NCBI GenBank assembly: GCA_015680685.1
Contig: MNCI01030296.1
Location: 55,854 to 119,853, forward strand
Origin: Gnetum montanum
Lineage: Eukaryota; Streptophyta; Gnetopsida; Gnetales; Gnetaceae
Direction: 5' to 3'
Length of the DNA: 64,000 nt
Shown here: positions 23,937 through 37,432 of the stretch, piece after piece
How positions within the stretch are numbered: the first letter of the stretch is position 1
How the letters are laid out: each line of letters begins with the position of its first letter
Notes under the pieces: generated by a model
Databases searched by the model: none
Told to the model about the DNA's origin: nothing
Seen by the model: only the letters and a program-made list of their open reading frames with translations
Made by a program: the position numbers and the translations under genes

Positions 23937-25249
23937 TTGATGTTGTAAGGATTAACCTAAAAGAATTCAACAAAGAATGTGAACTACATCACACATTTGT
24001 CATCAATGCTTATCTCTCCACACTCAATTCAGTAGCTATCAAATCATGCCAAGGAGTGCTAATGATCATGAAGTAAGGTTAAAATGGAATGATGGTAATT
24101 TGGGGTAAATTATTTTATCTAAACTGGATATGTAAAAATGGTTAAATAGGCTAACAAATAATTCCAAATATTTTTATATCATGGTTATGGCATAGTGATA
24201 TGCTTATTTGCCGACAAGGTCTTTGTGCTTCATGGTTGTTATACTGTGTGTAGACATAAGAAACTAGTATTTTAGTATTGGCTACTTTGGCTACTTGGCT
24301 CATCATTTTTTTTGAGCTAGTAATTACTTTCTTTCAAGCTACTTTGGCTTCTTGGCTTTGTTGGCATTTCTCCATTTTTTGTTTTATGGAAGTGAAGCCT
24401 TCTTACATTTCTAACTAAACAAAGTATGTGTAGACTCAGCAAACTTGATTTGGTGAAGCATGTTATAGGAGATGTCACAAGGTAATGATGCATGAATGCT
24501 AAACATAGGTTTTCCATCATTAATTAGGGTAAGTAAGTCTAAAGTTGATGAATGACTATGGCGATAAAAGGATAGCAAGAATGATATGAGACAAGCACTA
24601 TTGAAATGATCAAACAAGCTAACCAAATGTCATGTACCAAGATCACATGATAACCCATTGCTACAATGAGTCACATTTCTATGATGACTCTAGGCTTATC
24701 CTATGAGCCCAACTCTAAGAGAACAAGAAATGAAATCAAAGAATACAAGGATTATAAGAGATTACATGAGATAACAAGTAAATATTGGCCAGCATGAGTT
24801 ACAATTGATAGAACTTGAGAAATTTGTATCTTGCTTTGAAGATTTATACAAAATTTGTAGTGTTTTAAAACCAAGAATAAAATGATGTCATGAAGGCTCA
24901 CTTGTTACAAGTTACTAGGTCCATCAATGCTTCATATTCATTCAAATTTGCAAACAAAGACCACAACACCAAAAGCAAACATGTGAACATTAGAAGTAAT
25001 AAAGGACATATGCGGGTTTTTATGCTATCTTGTAAGGATTTTGTGATGTCCCAAGAAAAATAAGGTTTAAGTGAGAAAATTAACTTTTTCAATTAAGGTT
25101 GTATGGTCAAAAAGGCTCAATATCTAGGCATTTCAAGGTCAATTAGCTAAAAAACATCACCCAAAGGGTCTACTTAGGCTCAAAAGCATGCCACATCTTC
25201 CTAGCTCAACCCTACATGTCAACAAAAGCACATCAAGTGACATCTGCAT

Positions 25250-25560
25250 GATATATTGTAAAACAAGATTAAAATAATGCAAAATACTGAAATAATAAAG
25301 CACAATAAAGATAAGGTAAGAAAAATTGTAAAATAAGATCAAAACAAGGCAAACTAATGCTAAAACAAGGTAAACTAAGGTAGAACAGGGTAGAATAAGG
25401 TCCCAAATGATGTCAAGATAAGGTAAAATAAGGGCAAACAAGATTAAACAATGTCAAACAAGGTCAAAATAATGCAAACTAAGCTAAACTAAAATAAAAT
25501 AAGTAAAAATAAGACTAAACAAGGTCAAAATTAATATTAACTTTTTATCTTGGTTATTTT
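25250..25560. repeat. Degenerate short-period A-rich array
   Basis: Phrases of the type AACAAGGTAAAATAAGGTC recur about every 15-25 bases, for example AAGATAAGGTAAAATAAGGGC near 25414-25434 and ACAAGGTCAAAATAATGC near 25463. The array is imperfect and almost free of C-to-G steps. Confidence 0.6.
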
Positions 25561-25779
25561 AAAATAAGAAAAGATAATACTTGGATAAAAAGGTCAAAAT
25601 TGATAAAACTATGATATTTTAATGTCAAAATAAGTCAAAGTTACCATATATTTCCTGTTGTCAACACATTTGAGCTAGTATGACAATGTGTTGGCACTAT
25701 TGATTGGGTTGTTAGTATGTTTGACTATTCTAGGTAGCATGTGGACAATATAGATTTTGTTGAAAATGTATTTATGTCA

Positions 25780-26700
25780 AATAAGCTATCAATTTTACTA
25801 GTACAATGTTTTTAACCCTTTTTGTTTTGGGTAGGGAGCTATGGGACCCACATGTCAACGTATTTCACTAATCCATGTAGTGTGTAAAGTATGATTTTAG
25901 GCTTGTCAATGTATGTAGGCTAATTTCATTGTCAATTTCATTTGCATAGCATTTTTAGCACTTGGTATCTTGATTCTGAAGTTGTGGGATCTATGTGTTA
26001 GCATTTTTGACCACTCTGTGCAACGTGTTAACCATGATTTCAAGCTTGTTAGCATTTTTGAACTAATTTCATTATCAATTTCATTTTTTCAATGTCTTTA
26101 ACACTTGGTATCTTGGTTCTGGAGTTGTGGGGCCTACCTATTAGCTTATTTGATCAATTTGATAGCATTTTAGATTATGAAAGTTAATTTCACACCAAAA
26201 GGTAGAGTATGGCATTAATTTCATAGTTAATTTCACTCAAATAGAATTTTTGACTTTTGGTGGTTTTTTCTAAGCTTTGTGAGATCCACTTGACAAAGTA
26301 TTAAAGTTAGATGGAAAACATATTAGATCATGAAAAATATATTTCCAAGAGAGTGTAATGTATGAACTCAATTTCATTGTCTATTTCATTACCTTAGCAT
26401 GTTCAAACCTTAGTATTATTTTGTTTATAGTCTATGATGTTCACATACCATCAATATTAAACATATGGATAACATTTTAAGCTAGGAAAACCCAATTTCT
26501 CACCAAGTGTCTATGTGTAAACATAATTTCAATCTTTTTTTCATATGCATGACATGTTTGGGGTAGACTTGGGCTTCTTGGGACAATTAGGCATAACATG
26601 TTTGAGCTAGAGTAAGGAATTTCTCACCAAACCATAACATGTGACATCAATTTCATTTTTTATTTCATTCCAACAACATATAGAGCAAGCTAGGATCATA
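25780..26700. repeat. Degenerate tandem array, ~150-bp units
   Basis: At least six diverged units each end in a paired motif, TAATTTCATTNTCAATTTCATT or similar. The motif starts near 25920, 26064, 26217, 26369, 26524 and 26648, giving spacings of about 143, 153, 152, 155 and 124. Units 2 and 3 also share ACACTTGGTATCTTG followed by GAGTTGTGGG. The array lies in the 3' untranslated region of element B. Confidence 0.7.
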
Positions 26701-28779
26701 AAACTCCATTCCAATAGCATATCTAGGAAAATTTAGTCTTTCCTACTTCTTTAGCTCAGCAATTAGAGCAAACCTTAGAATTTGAGTCTTCTCTTGTTTA
26801 TAGTAAAAGGTAAAACAAATGAAATCTAGTAGCCATGGTAGGAAAGAATGGATCAATAAGCAAAAATGTAGGAATGAAGGAGGCGGAGAAAGCTAAGAGG
26901 ATTATTCTATTGAGGCTTCCAAATGCATCTGCAAGGGAAGGATCTCCATCCATGATTCCCAAGTACCATTTTTCCATTATTTTCTCTTGTTTTTGGCTTG
27001 ATTGTTACAGCTTTTTCCAACTTCTAGGCCTATTTTGATAAAAAGGTTTGCACTTTGACTGCATCAAATTAAGGCTTTAGGTTTTTCAATAATCTTGGTA
27101 ATGATATTTCAATTTTTTGACCTTTTGTGGTGAAGATTTGGGGATTTTCCAACCCACATGTGTAGTGTTTTGCCTATTCTAGTTATTTTCTTGAATTTTT
27201 TATTTTTTTGTGGCCAAGTATGATAGTGTTGATGGAATTTTTTCCTTCCATGACTAGCATTATTGACCTCTATGACTAGGGAATGCAACATAGTAGGCTT
27301 CCATGATTAATACATGTCAAATTAAGATTTCTAGTGGTTAAAGTCTAGGGTTTTATGAAATTTTACCAAATTTGGCATTTTAGTCAAGTCTAGCTTGTTT
27401 GATAGTGCTTCTAATATTTTTGATTAGTAATTAATTTTTTTAAAAAAATTCTTAGCTCTAGGACCAATGTTTGCCACATTTTCTTACCTAGATGTATGGT
27501 TTTATGTTTTTTCCTATCAATTTTGATAGTGTTTTGATGCCTAATGCCTAGGATTGGTGTTGTGGATTTTTCTTGATCTTATGGTTAGTGTGTTTAGTCC
27601 CATGCTCTAGGAGGATAGTGTACTTAATCTTTCATGCCTAGGAAGGTAGTGTTTTTATGATTTTTGGCTTTTCATGAGGATGAAAGGGTAGTTTATAGGC
27701 TCTTAATGTCAAAAATTCTCAACACCTTTAACCTTCTCTCCTCTCATGCTTAGTGTTATTGACTATTCTAATCCTTAAGCTAGTGTAATTGGGATTTCTA
27801 CCTTCCTTAGGACTCAACATTGCTACATGTTTTTGTGTAAATCTTGTTTCGTGATAATTGTTTGTTAAAATTCCTGTTTATGTTATATATGTCAACTATT
27901 TGAAAAAATATCTATTTATGTTTTACAAAATGTCAAATATTATTTTTTATGTTAGTTTTTTGATAAAATGTCAAATTCACTCAAAGTTGATTCATGATGG
28001 TTCAATTTTGATCTAAGTGTAATCTTGGTTATGTTTATATGCTTGGCTATCTCATGTGTGTGCTTTCCTTGTCAAGTAGTAAATTTCATGATTATTTTAT
28101 GTTTTGTTTTGGCTTTAACGTTAATACATATTATAATGGCTACATGCTCTACTTGTGTACAAGCTCCTAGTGATAAAGATGATGGCTCTAGTAGCATTCC
28201 CCTCCTCCTCCCATTATTTGGTCTAAGTTGTTCATGTTGATGATGTAGATATGTTGTCATCTTTAAGTGTTATGGTTGTTGGCTTGTTGCTACACTTATG
28301 GATTTAAGGACTGTGTATTGTCCATTTTTGTTACATTATGTAACTATGGCTATGATTATGGGCTACTTGGTTATGTGAGGATACATTTCAGTTTTGGCTA
28401 TCATGTTGCTACTTAGCTATAGTTTTTAATTTTTCTATGTTATATATTTTTTATGCTTTTGTATATTTTATGTAAAACAAGAGATATATGGTATAAATTA
28501 AAATAAAATTAAAAAGAAAAAATAAGGCCATAAAGTAAAATTTACAAACATAATGTAATGAAATGAAAACTGTAGAGATAAGCCATAAAAAAGAAGTAAA
28601 ATTCTATAAACAATGCATAAATTAAAAATGAAATAATGCACATGCAAGAAAAGGACAAAGAGGAAACATTATTTATGCAATTATTTCCTAATCTTCGATA
28701 GATTAGGAAACTAGTATAGTCTCTTATGCATGCTTTTGTATTTTCCATTTCCTTCGCTCATGATAATGAATGGGAGTTC

Positions 28780-29203
28780 CTCTTAAGGCTTGTTTAAGGC
28801 TTTGATGTTATTGGCTTTGGCTTTACTAGTTTCATTACAATTATTGGTTTCATTATTGGCCACTAGAGTTTCCTCTTGAAACTCCATCTTAAATCCTTAT
28901 TCTATGTTAAAATTATTGACTGACAAGGGGACTGTGTTGTCTCCATGGATTATGATTCCACCTCCCTCGTAAGGTAGATGAATCTCTTGTTGAACTGGGA
29001 AAAACACTACTTACAACTTAGCCAATCATGGTCATCCTAGGATTAAGCTAAAGCATGGTGTCTCTTCAACAACTAAGAAGCTAACAGATTTGGGGAATTG
29101 TTCCCTAGCCACAAAGTCTTACAAAATTGAGCCACTTGTTGCTACCCATGACCCATTAAAGAACTTAAGCATAGAGGTAGATTTTTCTTGAATGTTGACC
29201 TTC
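28780..29203 (-). pseudogene. Element B protease remnant
   Basis: On the minus strand a frame encodes FSLILG.P.LAKL.VVFF followed by IHLPYEGGGIIIHGDN. This is the C-terminal half of a gypsy retropepsin (compare the family phrase h-LLGRPWL...KVRFPYEDGII-I-GD). Two stops fall in the GRPW part and the N-terminal half is cut by insertion of S1 at 29204. Downstream in element sense no reverse transcriptase follows. Confidence 0.65.
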
Positions 29204-30390
29204 TGGTATTTCAAAACTTTAAGGAAAATGAAGAACATAAGATGTTCTGGAATGTGATGTTTTTGTAGTGAATGAATGAGAATTCAAGAAATAACATCTA
29301 CAAAGAGATGTCACTGTGAAGACTACAAGCTGATGTCAATGTGAAGACTACAAGGACTCAATGCTAATGTCAATGTAGAGACTACAATGACTCAAGGGAG
29401 CATGAACAAGTATGAAGACTACAAGCTAAAAAAAGATGCTCCAATGATCAAGAGAAAAATAGATCAGTAAGAGAAAGTCTTAGAAATCAAAGTACAAAGC
29501 ATGAGAAGATGTCTCCATGAAGCAAAAAATGTCCTAGTTGAAGTGGAGAACTTGCAAAGAAGACATCTCCCAAAAACAAGAGATGTCTCCTTTCTAGAGA
29601 AGATGTTTCCATAGAGACATCCCACTTTTGACAAAAACATTCCCTCATATTCAAAGTCAATTTCAAAAAAATGTGTCAATCTTGAAGGAGACATCTACGC
29701 TAGCCATTAGATAGCCATTGCATGAATTCCTAGGTGATTTTGAAAACTCTAAGGCTATAAGAAGACTTCTTTCTCTTGAAAATTGAGCAAGTATTAAGCA
29801 AGCATTATCACTATCAAATCAATTAGTCTATATATTACATGTGTACTTAAGTTGTCAAATCATTTGCTTGATTGCTTATTTAGTTCTACTTCAAAGTACA
29901 AGAAATTGTAATTTAAGTTACATTTTTTCCTTATGATTTTGTTTCTCTCTCTTGTAGCCTTACTAGGGTTGATGTGCTTTCTATGAGAACATATCATAAT
30001 TGAGCTTGTTGGGATCCTATAAAATTAAGTGTTTTTGCATCATCAAAACACTCTAGAGTGCAACTCAATTTGTTAAGGTTGTGGGATCCTTGAAATCAAA
30101 TTCTAAGCTTGTTGGGACCTTAAGGGATTAAGAGGTTTCACAGCGACAAAACACTCCAAAGTAAATCTTAGAGCTTGTACATAGTGTGGTACTTTTTAAA
30201 AAATAAATTCTGTAGGTGTGCAAAGAATCTACCCTCCAAGTGTGGAGTACCCAAGTTGGGGAACCACATAATTTTTAGGTGTGTGTTTTATGGCTATTTA
30301 ATTTTGTTTAGGAGAACTTATTCATTCTTACCCCCTCCCCCACCACCTCCCCCCTCTTCTAAGTTCTCAATCCTCATTAAATGTTTTCAA
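29204..30390 (+). repeat. Repeat S1 (LTR-like, solo), inserted in element B
   Basis: About 1.18 kb that matches 51140-52362 in reverse orientation over its full length. It starts TGGTAT in both copies and has a TATA-like CTATAAGAAG at about 29755. It ends after a C-rich tract and TCTAAGTTC. The first half carries many copies of AGATGTCTCC or its complement. Size, TG start, TATA and lack of coding sequence suggest a solo LTR, but no full element is present to confirm this. Confidence 0.65.
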
Positions 30391-31969
30391 CCAAAGTTAA
30401 ACATTTGATAATAAGTAGAGGGATTATATTTGTGGCTACTCCATCGTCAACATTTATCCCATGCACATTGTATTAGCCAACTCATATAGTTATGAAAAGA
30501 GGAGCACATAACACTTTAACATTTTGTGAATTGGTCTTTACCTTACTATCATGAAATGTCAAAGTAGTTTATTTCGTTTCTTCCTTGAGTGAAGGCAACA
30601 CGATGATAGAGTAAATAGACTCTTCATTGGCAAATATATGTCTTCACTCATACGAATTGATGTCAAAATTTTGACTAAGGCTTTGCAATGAGCGAGAGAT
30701 GTTATAACTAAGTCATAAAGGCTCAATGAGATGTTCTTTTATTTCAATGATAGTTTAACTTAATTCATGACAATGAGGAAGTCTTTGTTATTGGTGGATA
30801 ATTTCTTTAATTTTTTTGGCCTTGACTTCTTCCATCTTGCCTAGGATCTTAACCTCATGATTCAACATGTGTTATTTTGGCCCCTTAAGTTTCTCTTGCA
30901 TGTGATTATTTTCCCTAGGTTGGCTAGTTGATGTAGTTTGAGCATTAAAGTTTATGAGCACAATTGAAATTGAGGTAGGTGTCAATGAACATACTTCCTT
31001 CCATATTTTTTGTTAATTATTTTCTTTAGCCTTAGGATTAGCAGCTGATGTTTTCTGGTATTTCAGTGGTGACTTCTTGTTGTTTTATTTTGAAGATATT
31101 GATGCATTTGCCACTATAGGTGAACACTAGTCAATAAGGATAATAGACTTATTAGTGAGGGAAGAGGCATTTTCATGATGAAAGGTTCTTTAAAAGGTGT
31201 AGGTAATGATACTCTTATAGCAAAAGGAGTTCTTAAACTTGAGGAAGTTGAAGCATTTTTTTCACAAGGAGGTACCCTAACTACAAATGACTCTCTAGCA
31301 AGTTTAAGCTTGTTGTAAACATTGAACATGGATATAGTATATGAGTCATTACCAGCATTGAGGGGGGGCCCTGTATAGTTGCATGGACTAGTTCTAGGGT
31401 GTAATAGTGTTGAATGCATCTATAACTAATTCTCCATTATCTATCATATTTTGAAGATAATCATTTAAGGCCAAGTAGAAATCAATATCGTGGTCAAGTT
31501 GATGATAACGTCAAAATTGATCTAACTTAAAGTACTTAGGCATAGGTGGATCATTTTTTGTGGCCATTATAAGGTCTCTAGTAATTTTGGAAAGGTGATT
31601 GCGTCTCTTGTGAGCATTTTCAGATAGCTGCTTGTGTTGAATACAGCTACTTTTAAGCAACTGATCATGAATCTCTAACAATTTCATGGATACTTTAGTG
31701 TACTTGGACCGATCCTTTCATTCAAAGTTGGGCTTAGGTTGATTATATGTAGAAGCACTAGAAGTAGATGGTAAAGCAATAGTAGTAGGAACTTCAGGTT
31801 ATGATGTCCTTAGTTCCTCTATTGTTTATGGATCTTTCACCACTATGACTACTACTATATGCATTTGTTTGCCTTTGTCCCTATCCCTCTTTGTATGTTA
31901 GTTTTTGTAGGCTATATAAGTAGGATCATACCTAGGCTCTATTGCATCCTCTACATTTCTTATCTAGGA
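30391..31969 (-). pseudogene. Element B, gag-protease linker, decayed
   Basis: This stretch lies between gag and the protease remnant in element sense. The longest open piece (31114-31419, minus) is Ser/Thr/Pro/Leu-rich (LPTPFKEPFIMKM, LPSLISLLSLL) with no domain I recognise. It probably encoded the region joining Gag to the protease. Stops are frequent elsewhere. Confidence 0.4.
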
Positions 31970-33400
31970 AAAGGCTTAACTAAGTGATTGGGGATCCAAG
32001 TAATACAACTTTAATTTGATGAAATTATTAACCACTACCTTGAAGGTGATCAAAAGATGCATTTCAAAGATGGGCTTGGAAATTTTGTTGAGGATACCAT
32101 TCCATCTTTGGATAAACTTTTAAACAAGTTCAAGAGGCCCTTATCTTAGTTTCATGAGTTGGTCCAATGTTATATCAGACTTCAAGTTATACTTGAAATA
32201 GTTAAAAAATTGAGTTATCAAGTCCTCTATGGAGGAAATAAAATTTCTAGGTAGTGTACTATACCAATCTAAATATTTTCTAGTCAAAGACATAGGCAAT
32301 ATGCGCAATATAGTGTATGGCTAAGCTTGTAATAGTAGGTACTCAGCATAGAAGGTAATGAGGTAAGCATTGGAATTACCCCCATCATTATACTTGGTAA
32401 CATGAGGGATTAGGATGCCTACAAGTAGAGTTATCTGTTGGATGGTTGGATTGATAGGATCATCTTGGTAAAAGTCCATTTCTTTTACCATTTGAGTAGT
32501 GCTTATCTCAATCTTTCTCAACTTCTTAATAAGGTTTTGGATTAGTTCTAACACTTGATCCAAGTCTTGTGATGCTCCTACAAGCTACACTAGTGACTAG
32601 ATAAATGGTTGAGTAATTTGGGATCATAAAATAAGCAACAGTATAGATTGAAAAGGTCATGTAACTACCGTTGTAGGGGGTTGAACATGGAAAATGAAGT
32701 TTGAACTAGCACATGGAGGAACAAGTGCAGTATTATAGATAAATGAGTTACAGAAAACATATAGAACTTGAGGCCCTAAAATAGGACCAACCAAAACTAT
32801 GAAAGTAGTTAATGATGAAGATAGAGGCTTAGTAATGAAATTTGTTGAGGTGAACAAGGAAGTAAATAAAGAAGCAATTTGTGACACTTTATTTGTACAA
32901 TCTACAAAAGACAATTGGTTTATTATGGAGATAGGAGGTATATAGTTGAACATGGTTACTTTAGGGATAGATTGCTGCAAAAGGTCCCCTAAGTGTGTAT
33001 CTATCTTGTAATAAGCCTTTAATTCATCTTGCTCCTCTTGATCTTGCTCTTGGCTATCTTACTCACTCTAACTTCATCATCAGCCTCTACTAGTTATGCT
33101 AGCATATGCATATAAGGTTCCATTAACTCAATATGGTCATAGGAGGAGGAAACACACTCCTTGTTCTTGTGGATAATTTCAAATTGATGCTTGCAGTCCA
33201 ATTCTTTGCAAGGGATACATAAACTAGCTTGTATATTCACACAAATGAAATTTTAATAATCCTCGTTTATGTTTGTATATGAAGAATTTTGGTAGACATG
33301 CCTAAGGGTTTGATGACATTCAACAATGGTTGGATCTTTGAGGTTATAGATGCAAGCGTAGTTTTGGTTTCAGGCCATACCAACTATATTAAGGGACAAT
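31970..33400 (-). pseudogene. gag: Element B gag, decayed
   Basis: Read on the minus strand, this is the same Gag as at 8590-10120. The N-terminal block is NLKDPTIVECHQTLR near 33340, followed by FEIIHKNKE and SSSYDHIELM near 33150. The Gag domain reads FYQDDPINPTI, then YNDGGNSNAYLITFYAEYLLLQA, and further RILPMSLTRKYLDWYSTLPRN and ISSIEDLITQFFNYFKYNL (32560-32130). About half of the length is in one frame with scattered stops. The protein would form the particle and bind element RNA. No zinc knuckle is clear. Confidence 0.75.
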
Positions 33401-34013
33401 ATGATCAACACAAAAGGCATAAACATCATAGAAATGATGTATCGAACAGATATGTCACAAGCTTTAATACTATAGATGAGTTGTAGCAACAACTTGTTTG
33501 ACAGCTTATTTGTCAACTATTTTGGCTATCTTGTTTGACAACATAATTGAGCAACTTAATTAATAGTTTTTTTGAGTTGTCACATAAATGAGATGTAGCA
33601 TAAATAAAAAAACTCTATAAAATGTAAATGAAAAAATAGAAAAAATACAGTGAATAACAAATGTTAAAATAGTTTTTTTAGTAAATGCAAAGGGATAAAC
33701 TCACGACAACATATTTAAGACATGCTAGGAAAAAATAGGAAAATGGAAAAAAGCGATCTATTGGAACAGTGTTTGAAAATTCAAGCCACCAAAGACTAGT
33801 GTATTTGTAGGTTATAACTGAATAGGGGATTTTTGTGGCTGGGACAAAAATGCTAGTGTAGAAAAACCATAAAAATAAGATACTGAGGCTCAACTACACT
33901 AGTGTTGTAGGTCACTATATATAACTTTTATGCATCAAGTACGCTACTGTGAAAAGGCTAAAATAGAGCAATAGTGTTTCCACCTAGGTTTGAGTGAAGA
34001 AATTAGCTAGACA

Positions 34014-34030
34014 CCCTCCTTCTAACACTA
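34014..34030 (-). promoter_or_regulatory. Element B putative primer-binding site
   Basis: On the minus strand TAGTGTTAGAAGGAGGG lies just inside the 5' LTR. It shares the TTAGAAGGARG core with 7257-7276 and 37433-37452. The tRNA that would pair is not identified. Confidence 0.4.
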
Positions 34031-34036
34031 GAAAAC

Positions 34037-35033
34037 AATAACAATGAAAAAATTCAAGCTAGAAATTGAATCAATCCATGAGAAATAGTTTTATATTAAG
34101 ATCAACTTACCTCAAAAAGGATTTGGGATGCCTTAAGTACTCTGGTCAGTCACCTAAGGACTTGAAGGGTTTGTTACCAAGAGAAATGTGAAAAAACAAA
34201 AGGAAACAAGAAAAAAATAAATGTACAAAAGATCCAACATTGGATCTATGAAAATTGAGAGAATCAAGAAACTAATAGTGAAAGGTGTGCTAAGAAAAAC
34301 TACAACTTTATATTAAATTATTGTAAAAACATGATGTGATACAGGTTTAGAGAGATACATATTGAGGCTTTTACAGCCTAATACTACAAAATATTTAGAC
34401 ATTTCTCTAAATTTGTCATTTTGGATCTGGTGTACAGGCACACAAGGTGTTTTCTACAAGTTAACCAGCACTTTTAGCTTGATCGATCTACTCTTAAAAT
34501 ATTGGCCACAATAGTTCCTAGTACATCCAATGTTCTACTTATATAAAAAAGATCTCTACTTGCCAAAAAGCCTTTTTCCCTTTTTCAAAAAAGAAAAGGG
34601 CTCAAATTAATGCCAAATATCACTTACATAGGCTACAATTTTCTATTTCTTTGTTGTTTAGGCTCTGACAAGATTCCTAGATGGTTACACAATGTTTTTA
34701 ACCATTTTTATGGTCCAAAACTGTAGTGTTTTTATTACCAACGTTTTTTGACTATTATAAATTTAATTGTAGAATTTTTGGTAGCGTACGGGCTCAAATA
34801 TGCTAGTCTAGTGTAATTCACGATGTATTTGACATCTTATGCCATAAATTTCTCCTTATAAAGTGAAAATATTCTAGGATTTTGATAAAACTTGATAAAA
34901 CTAGGTCACAAATGAATTTTTTGAAGGGAAATCAAGGCATTTGTGTTTGCTCTTGAATTTGATCAAAATTACATGATAGAATGTGGCTATAAGGCTTTCT
35001 ATTTGCATTATGAAATTTCTTTAAGGTGTTTCA
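34037..35033 (-). repeat. Element B 5' LTR
   Basis: This is the direct-repeat partner of 22926-23922, starting TGAAACACCTTAAAG in element sense at 35033. It is followed outward by AAAAG, the candidate target duplication. Differences from the other copy are numerous, so the insertion is old. Confidence 0.8.
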
Positions 35034-35099
35034 AAAAGTTCCTTATACCTTGAGAGATTTTGCTAAGGGTATGAATGGAAAGAATCCTAAGAAGATTTG

Positions 35100-36400
35100 A
35101 TTTGGATTACAAAAGTAAGCTTGGAACAACTTGCCTTGTTTTCTAAGTGAAATGTAGGAATCCTCCTTGAACATGCACTTAGTCGATCCTGGAAAATTTG
35201 CACATTTTAATTGATGGATTGCACTGATATGTTAAAAAGAATTTCATCATTTTTATCCAAAGCTTGAATATCATCTTTGAGTGTGTTGCAATCATTACTA
35301 CTATGACCTCTAGCCTCATGATATTAATAAAATCCATTAGGATTATATCACTTTAAGATGAGTGGATCTCCTTTCATTCATTGGAAAGGATCAATGACCA
35401 AGGTATGAGGTCTTTTGAAGTGTGCCCTTGTTTATTTGAATGGAGTGATATGCCCCTCCTTAAGCAACATGTTATACAACTAATTAGGAATTTGTGGTAC
35501 TTGGACCTATCCTTAGATGCCATTCTTTATCCATCATTAAATATATTTTGCCCAACAACATTGGGCTTTCGATTTTGATTTCTATTTCCATTGTTTCCTC
35601 CATTATGTATTGATGAGGCAGCTAGAGGTTAATTCATTGATGCCACCATTTGCTTAGTGCATTAAGTAAATTTATCCTTATTTACTACTTTGTTAACCTT
35701 ATTGTGAAAGTTGATCCACTCTAGATCATTATGTTAAATAACCACCTCTTGAATGTGCTTGGCTAAAGTAATGACATTGTGGAGAGTAAGTGGCCTAACA
35801 TAGACAAAATTTTCTCTAATGTAGTCATTGACAACCCATTCAAAAATTTCTAGTAGCTTCTTATCAAGAAGTAGATTTGTAAGCTCCATCATTGTTGATG
35901 TTCATCTTGAGATAAACTTGGAGATAGACTCATTATAGGATTGTTTGATTGCCAAGAGCTTCTACAAAATACCAACCTTAGTAATGTTATCTTGAAATCT
36001 CTAAACAATGGCTGTAAAATTCTATTCAAGGGAAGTAATGGATCCATGGAAAAGGGATATGCATTACTCAAGTGCTTTCCCAGTCAAAAAGTTAAAAAAG
36101 CTTCCAAGAATAGTATGGGAATAATTAGTAAATAGCATATATTCATTACAGAAGATGATTACATGATTAATGGGATCATATTCCTCATTATACTTAGAGA
36201 AATTTAGTAAGGATACTTCCTTAAGTACTTGGGTAGGTGGAATTTGCAAGCTAACAAGACCACCAAAGAGATTGATAATGGACACTACAAAACTACCTTC
36301 ATCTAATACAATTTTATTTTTGGATTTAATCCTCATTTTTTTGCAACATAAAAGATAAGTCTTGTAATAATAACATCAATTTAGAAGAAATTCCAAGAAT
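35100..36400 (-). pseudogene. gag: Element C gag, decayed (Tat/Ogre-like)
   Basis: The minus-strand frame 36064-36336 encodes SLLNFSKYNEEYDPINHVI and GSFFNFLTGKALE, matching the core of plant gypsy Gag (where F-P-x-SLTGKAL-x-WY is usual). A frameshift near 36060 moves the continuation to another frame, 35889-36071. Further on, at about 35330-35240, a zinc-finger-like segment reads HEARGHSSNDCNTLKDDIQ. This resembles the H-x-GH-x-T-x-DC-x-x-LK phrase typical of Tat/Ogre-type Gag. The protease of the same element probably lies at 21.8-22.6 kb beyond inserted element B. Confidence 0.7.
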
Positions 36401-37432
36401 GTTCTAAGCAAGATTTCTTATAGTGATATTGTAAGCAAGTAATATTGGCTAAAACAATGCCATGGTATTCATGGGTGCTATTGACATAACATTGAAGGGT
36501 GGAATATGAACTATAGATGATGGAAAAGGAAAGGATATTTATGAATTCTATACCAAAATTATGTTGGATAAGGCTTGAAATAAGTTGAGAGGTGAATTAG
36601 CATCTTGTATTAGTCCTAGGATAGTAGGATTAACTATAGTTGTATTTGGGAATAAGTTGTAGGCAAGACGAAAGCTTGTTGCAAGTCGAGCTATGATAGT
36701 AAGATTAATGAAAACGGGCAATGCAAAAGCAACAATTTAAGGTATGAAGATACATAATGGATTTGTTGAAATCAATGAGGTTCACATGCTATAAAAAGGA
36801 ACTTTAGATAGGAAAACATGGGGATGTTGGTCCGCATTACCATTATAGGTGTTGATCTCACCATCTTCCTCACTATGTTGGTTCTAAAATGGGTAATTCC
36901 TATTACTAAAATTGATTTGGAATTTTCAATGAGGTGTTTTCAAATGACCTATCTTTGTTGAACCTTAATACTTACCATTTCTTAGAGTTCATCTTTGATG
37001 AGAAGGTATTTCACCAATGTTGCATGTTTTAAATGATTTTGCTCAATGGATTGATTGGAATTCGGCAAAAATAGTCGCAACCCATTACTTATCTCATATG
37101 TAATCATCCTCCTTAGTTTTTTCTTTAGAGTGTTATACGTGGTTTTACTTGACGCATGCAACCTTGTAGTCATGCTAAAACATGGGTGTCATAACACCCT
37201 ATGTTTTCCATGATTTCATCAATTTACAAATCTAGGAGGTGTGAGAGGAGTCAGAATCTTGGCCAAACATGATATCAACAAGTATCTTCTACATACATAC
37301 TTAAAAGAAAATGATATCAACTGCAAATGGGAAAATAAGGCTGAGTAAAAATAGCAAGAGTAAAAAATATTATAGCTACTAAAAACAACCTATAGGCTAC
37401 TAGGCGATAGGTCTGAGACACTAGAAACCCTA
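36401..37432 (-). other. Element C leader, no recognisable gene
   Basis: About 1 kb between the primer-site-like motif and gag in element sense. Short ORFs here, such as 36982-37173, have no recognisable product. Confidence 0.4.

Larger units (their letters stand above)
23937..28770 (-). other. Element B 3' untranslated region
   Basis: Nearly 5 kb without protein-like content lies between the protease remnant and the 3' LTR. It contains an A-rich degenerate array and a tandem array of about 150-bp units (both listed). Small ORFs here have no recognisable product. Tat/Ogre-type elements are known for long, variable, repeat-bearing 3' untranslated regions, which fits. Confidence 0.5.
22926..35033 (-). 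mobile_element. LTR retrotransposon B (gag-protease, no visible pol)
   Basis: Two direct repeats of about 1 kb (22926-23922 and 34037-35033) flank 10.1 kb. On the minus strand the order is 5' LTR, primer-site-like motif, gag (33.4-32.0 kb), protease remnant (29.2-28.8 kb), a long 3' untranslated region with a tandem array, a polypurine tract and the 3' LTR. AAAAG at 22921-22925 and 35034-35038 is a candidate target duplication. Gag matches the one at 8590-10120. I see no reverse transcriptase, RNase H or integrase, so the copy is non-autonomous either originally or by deletion. Repeat S1 interrupts it inside the protease. Confidence 0.75.

Noticed and set aside
33289-33486. 65-residue plus-strand ORF
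   Set aside because: It lies opposite the N-terminal Gag block of element B, whose minus-strand reading matches the Gag at 8.6 kb.
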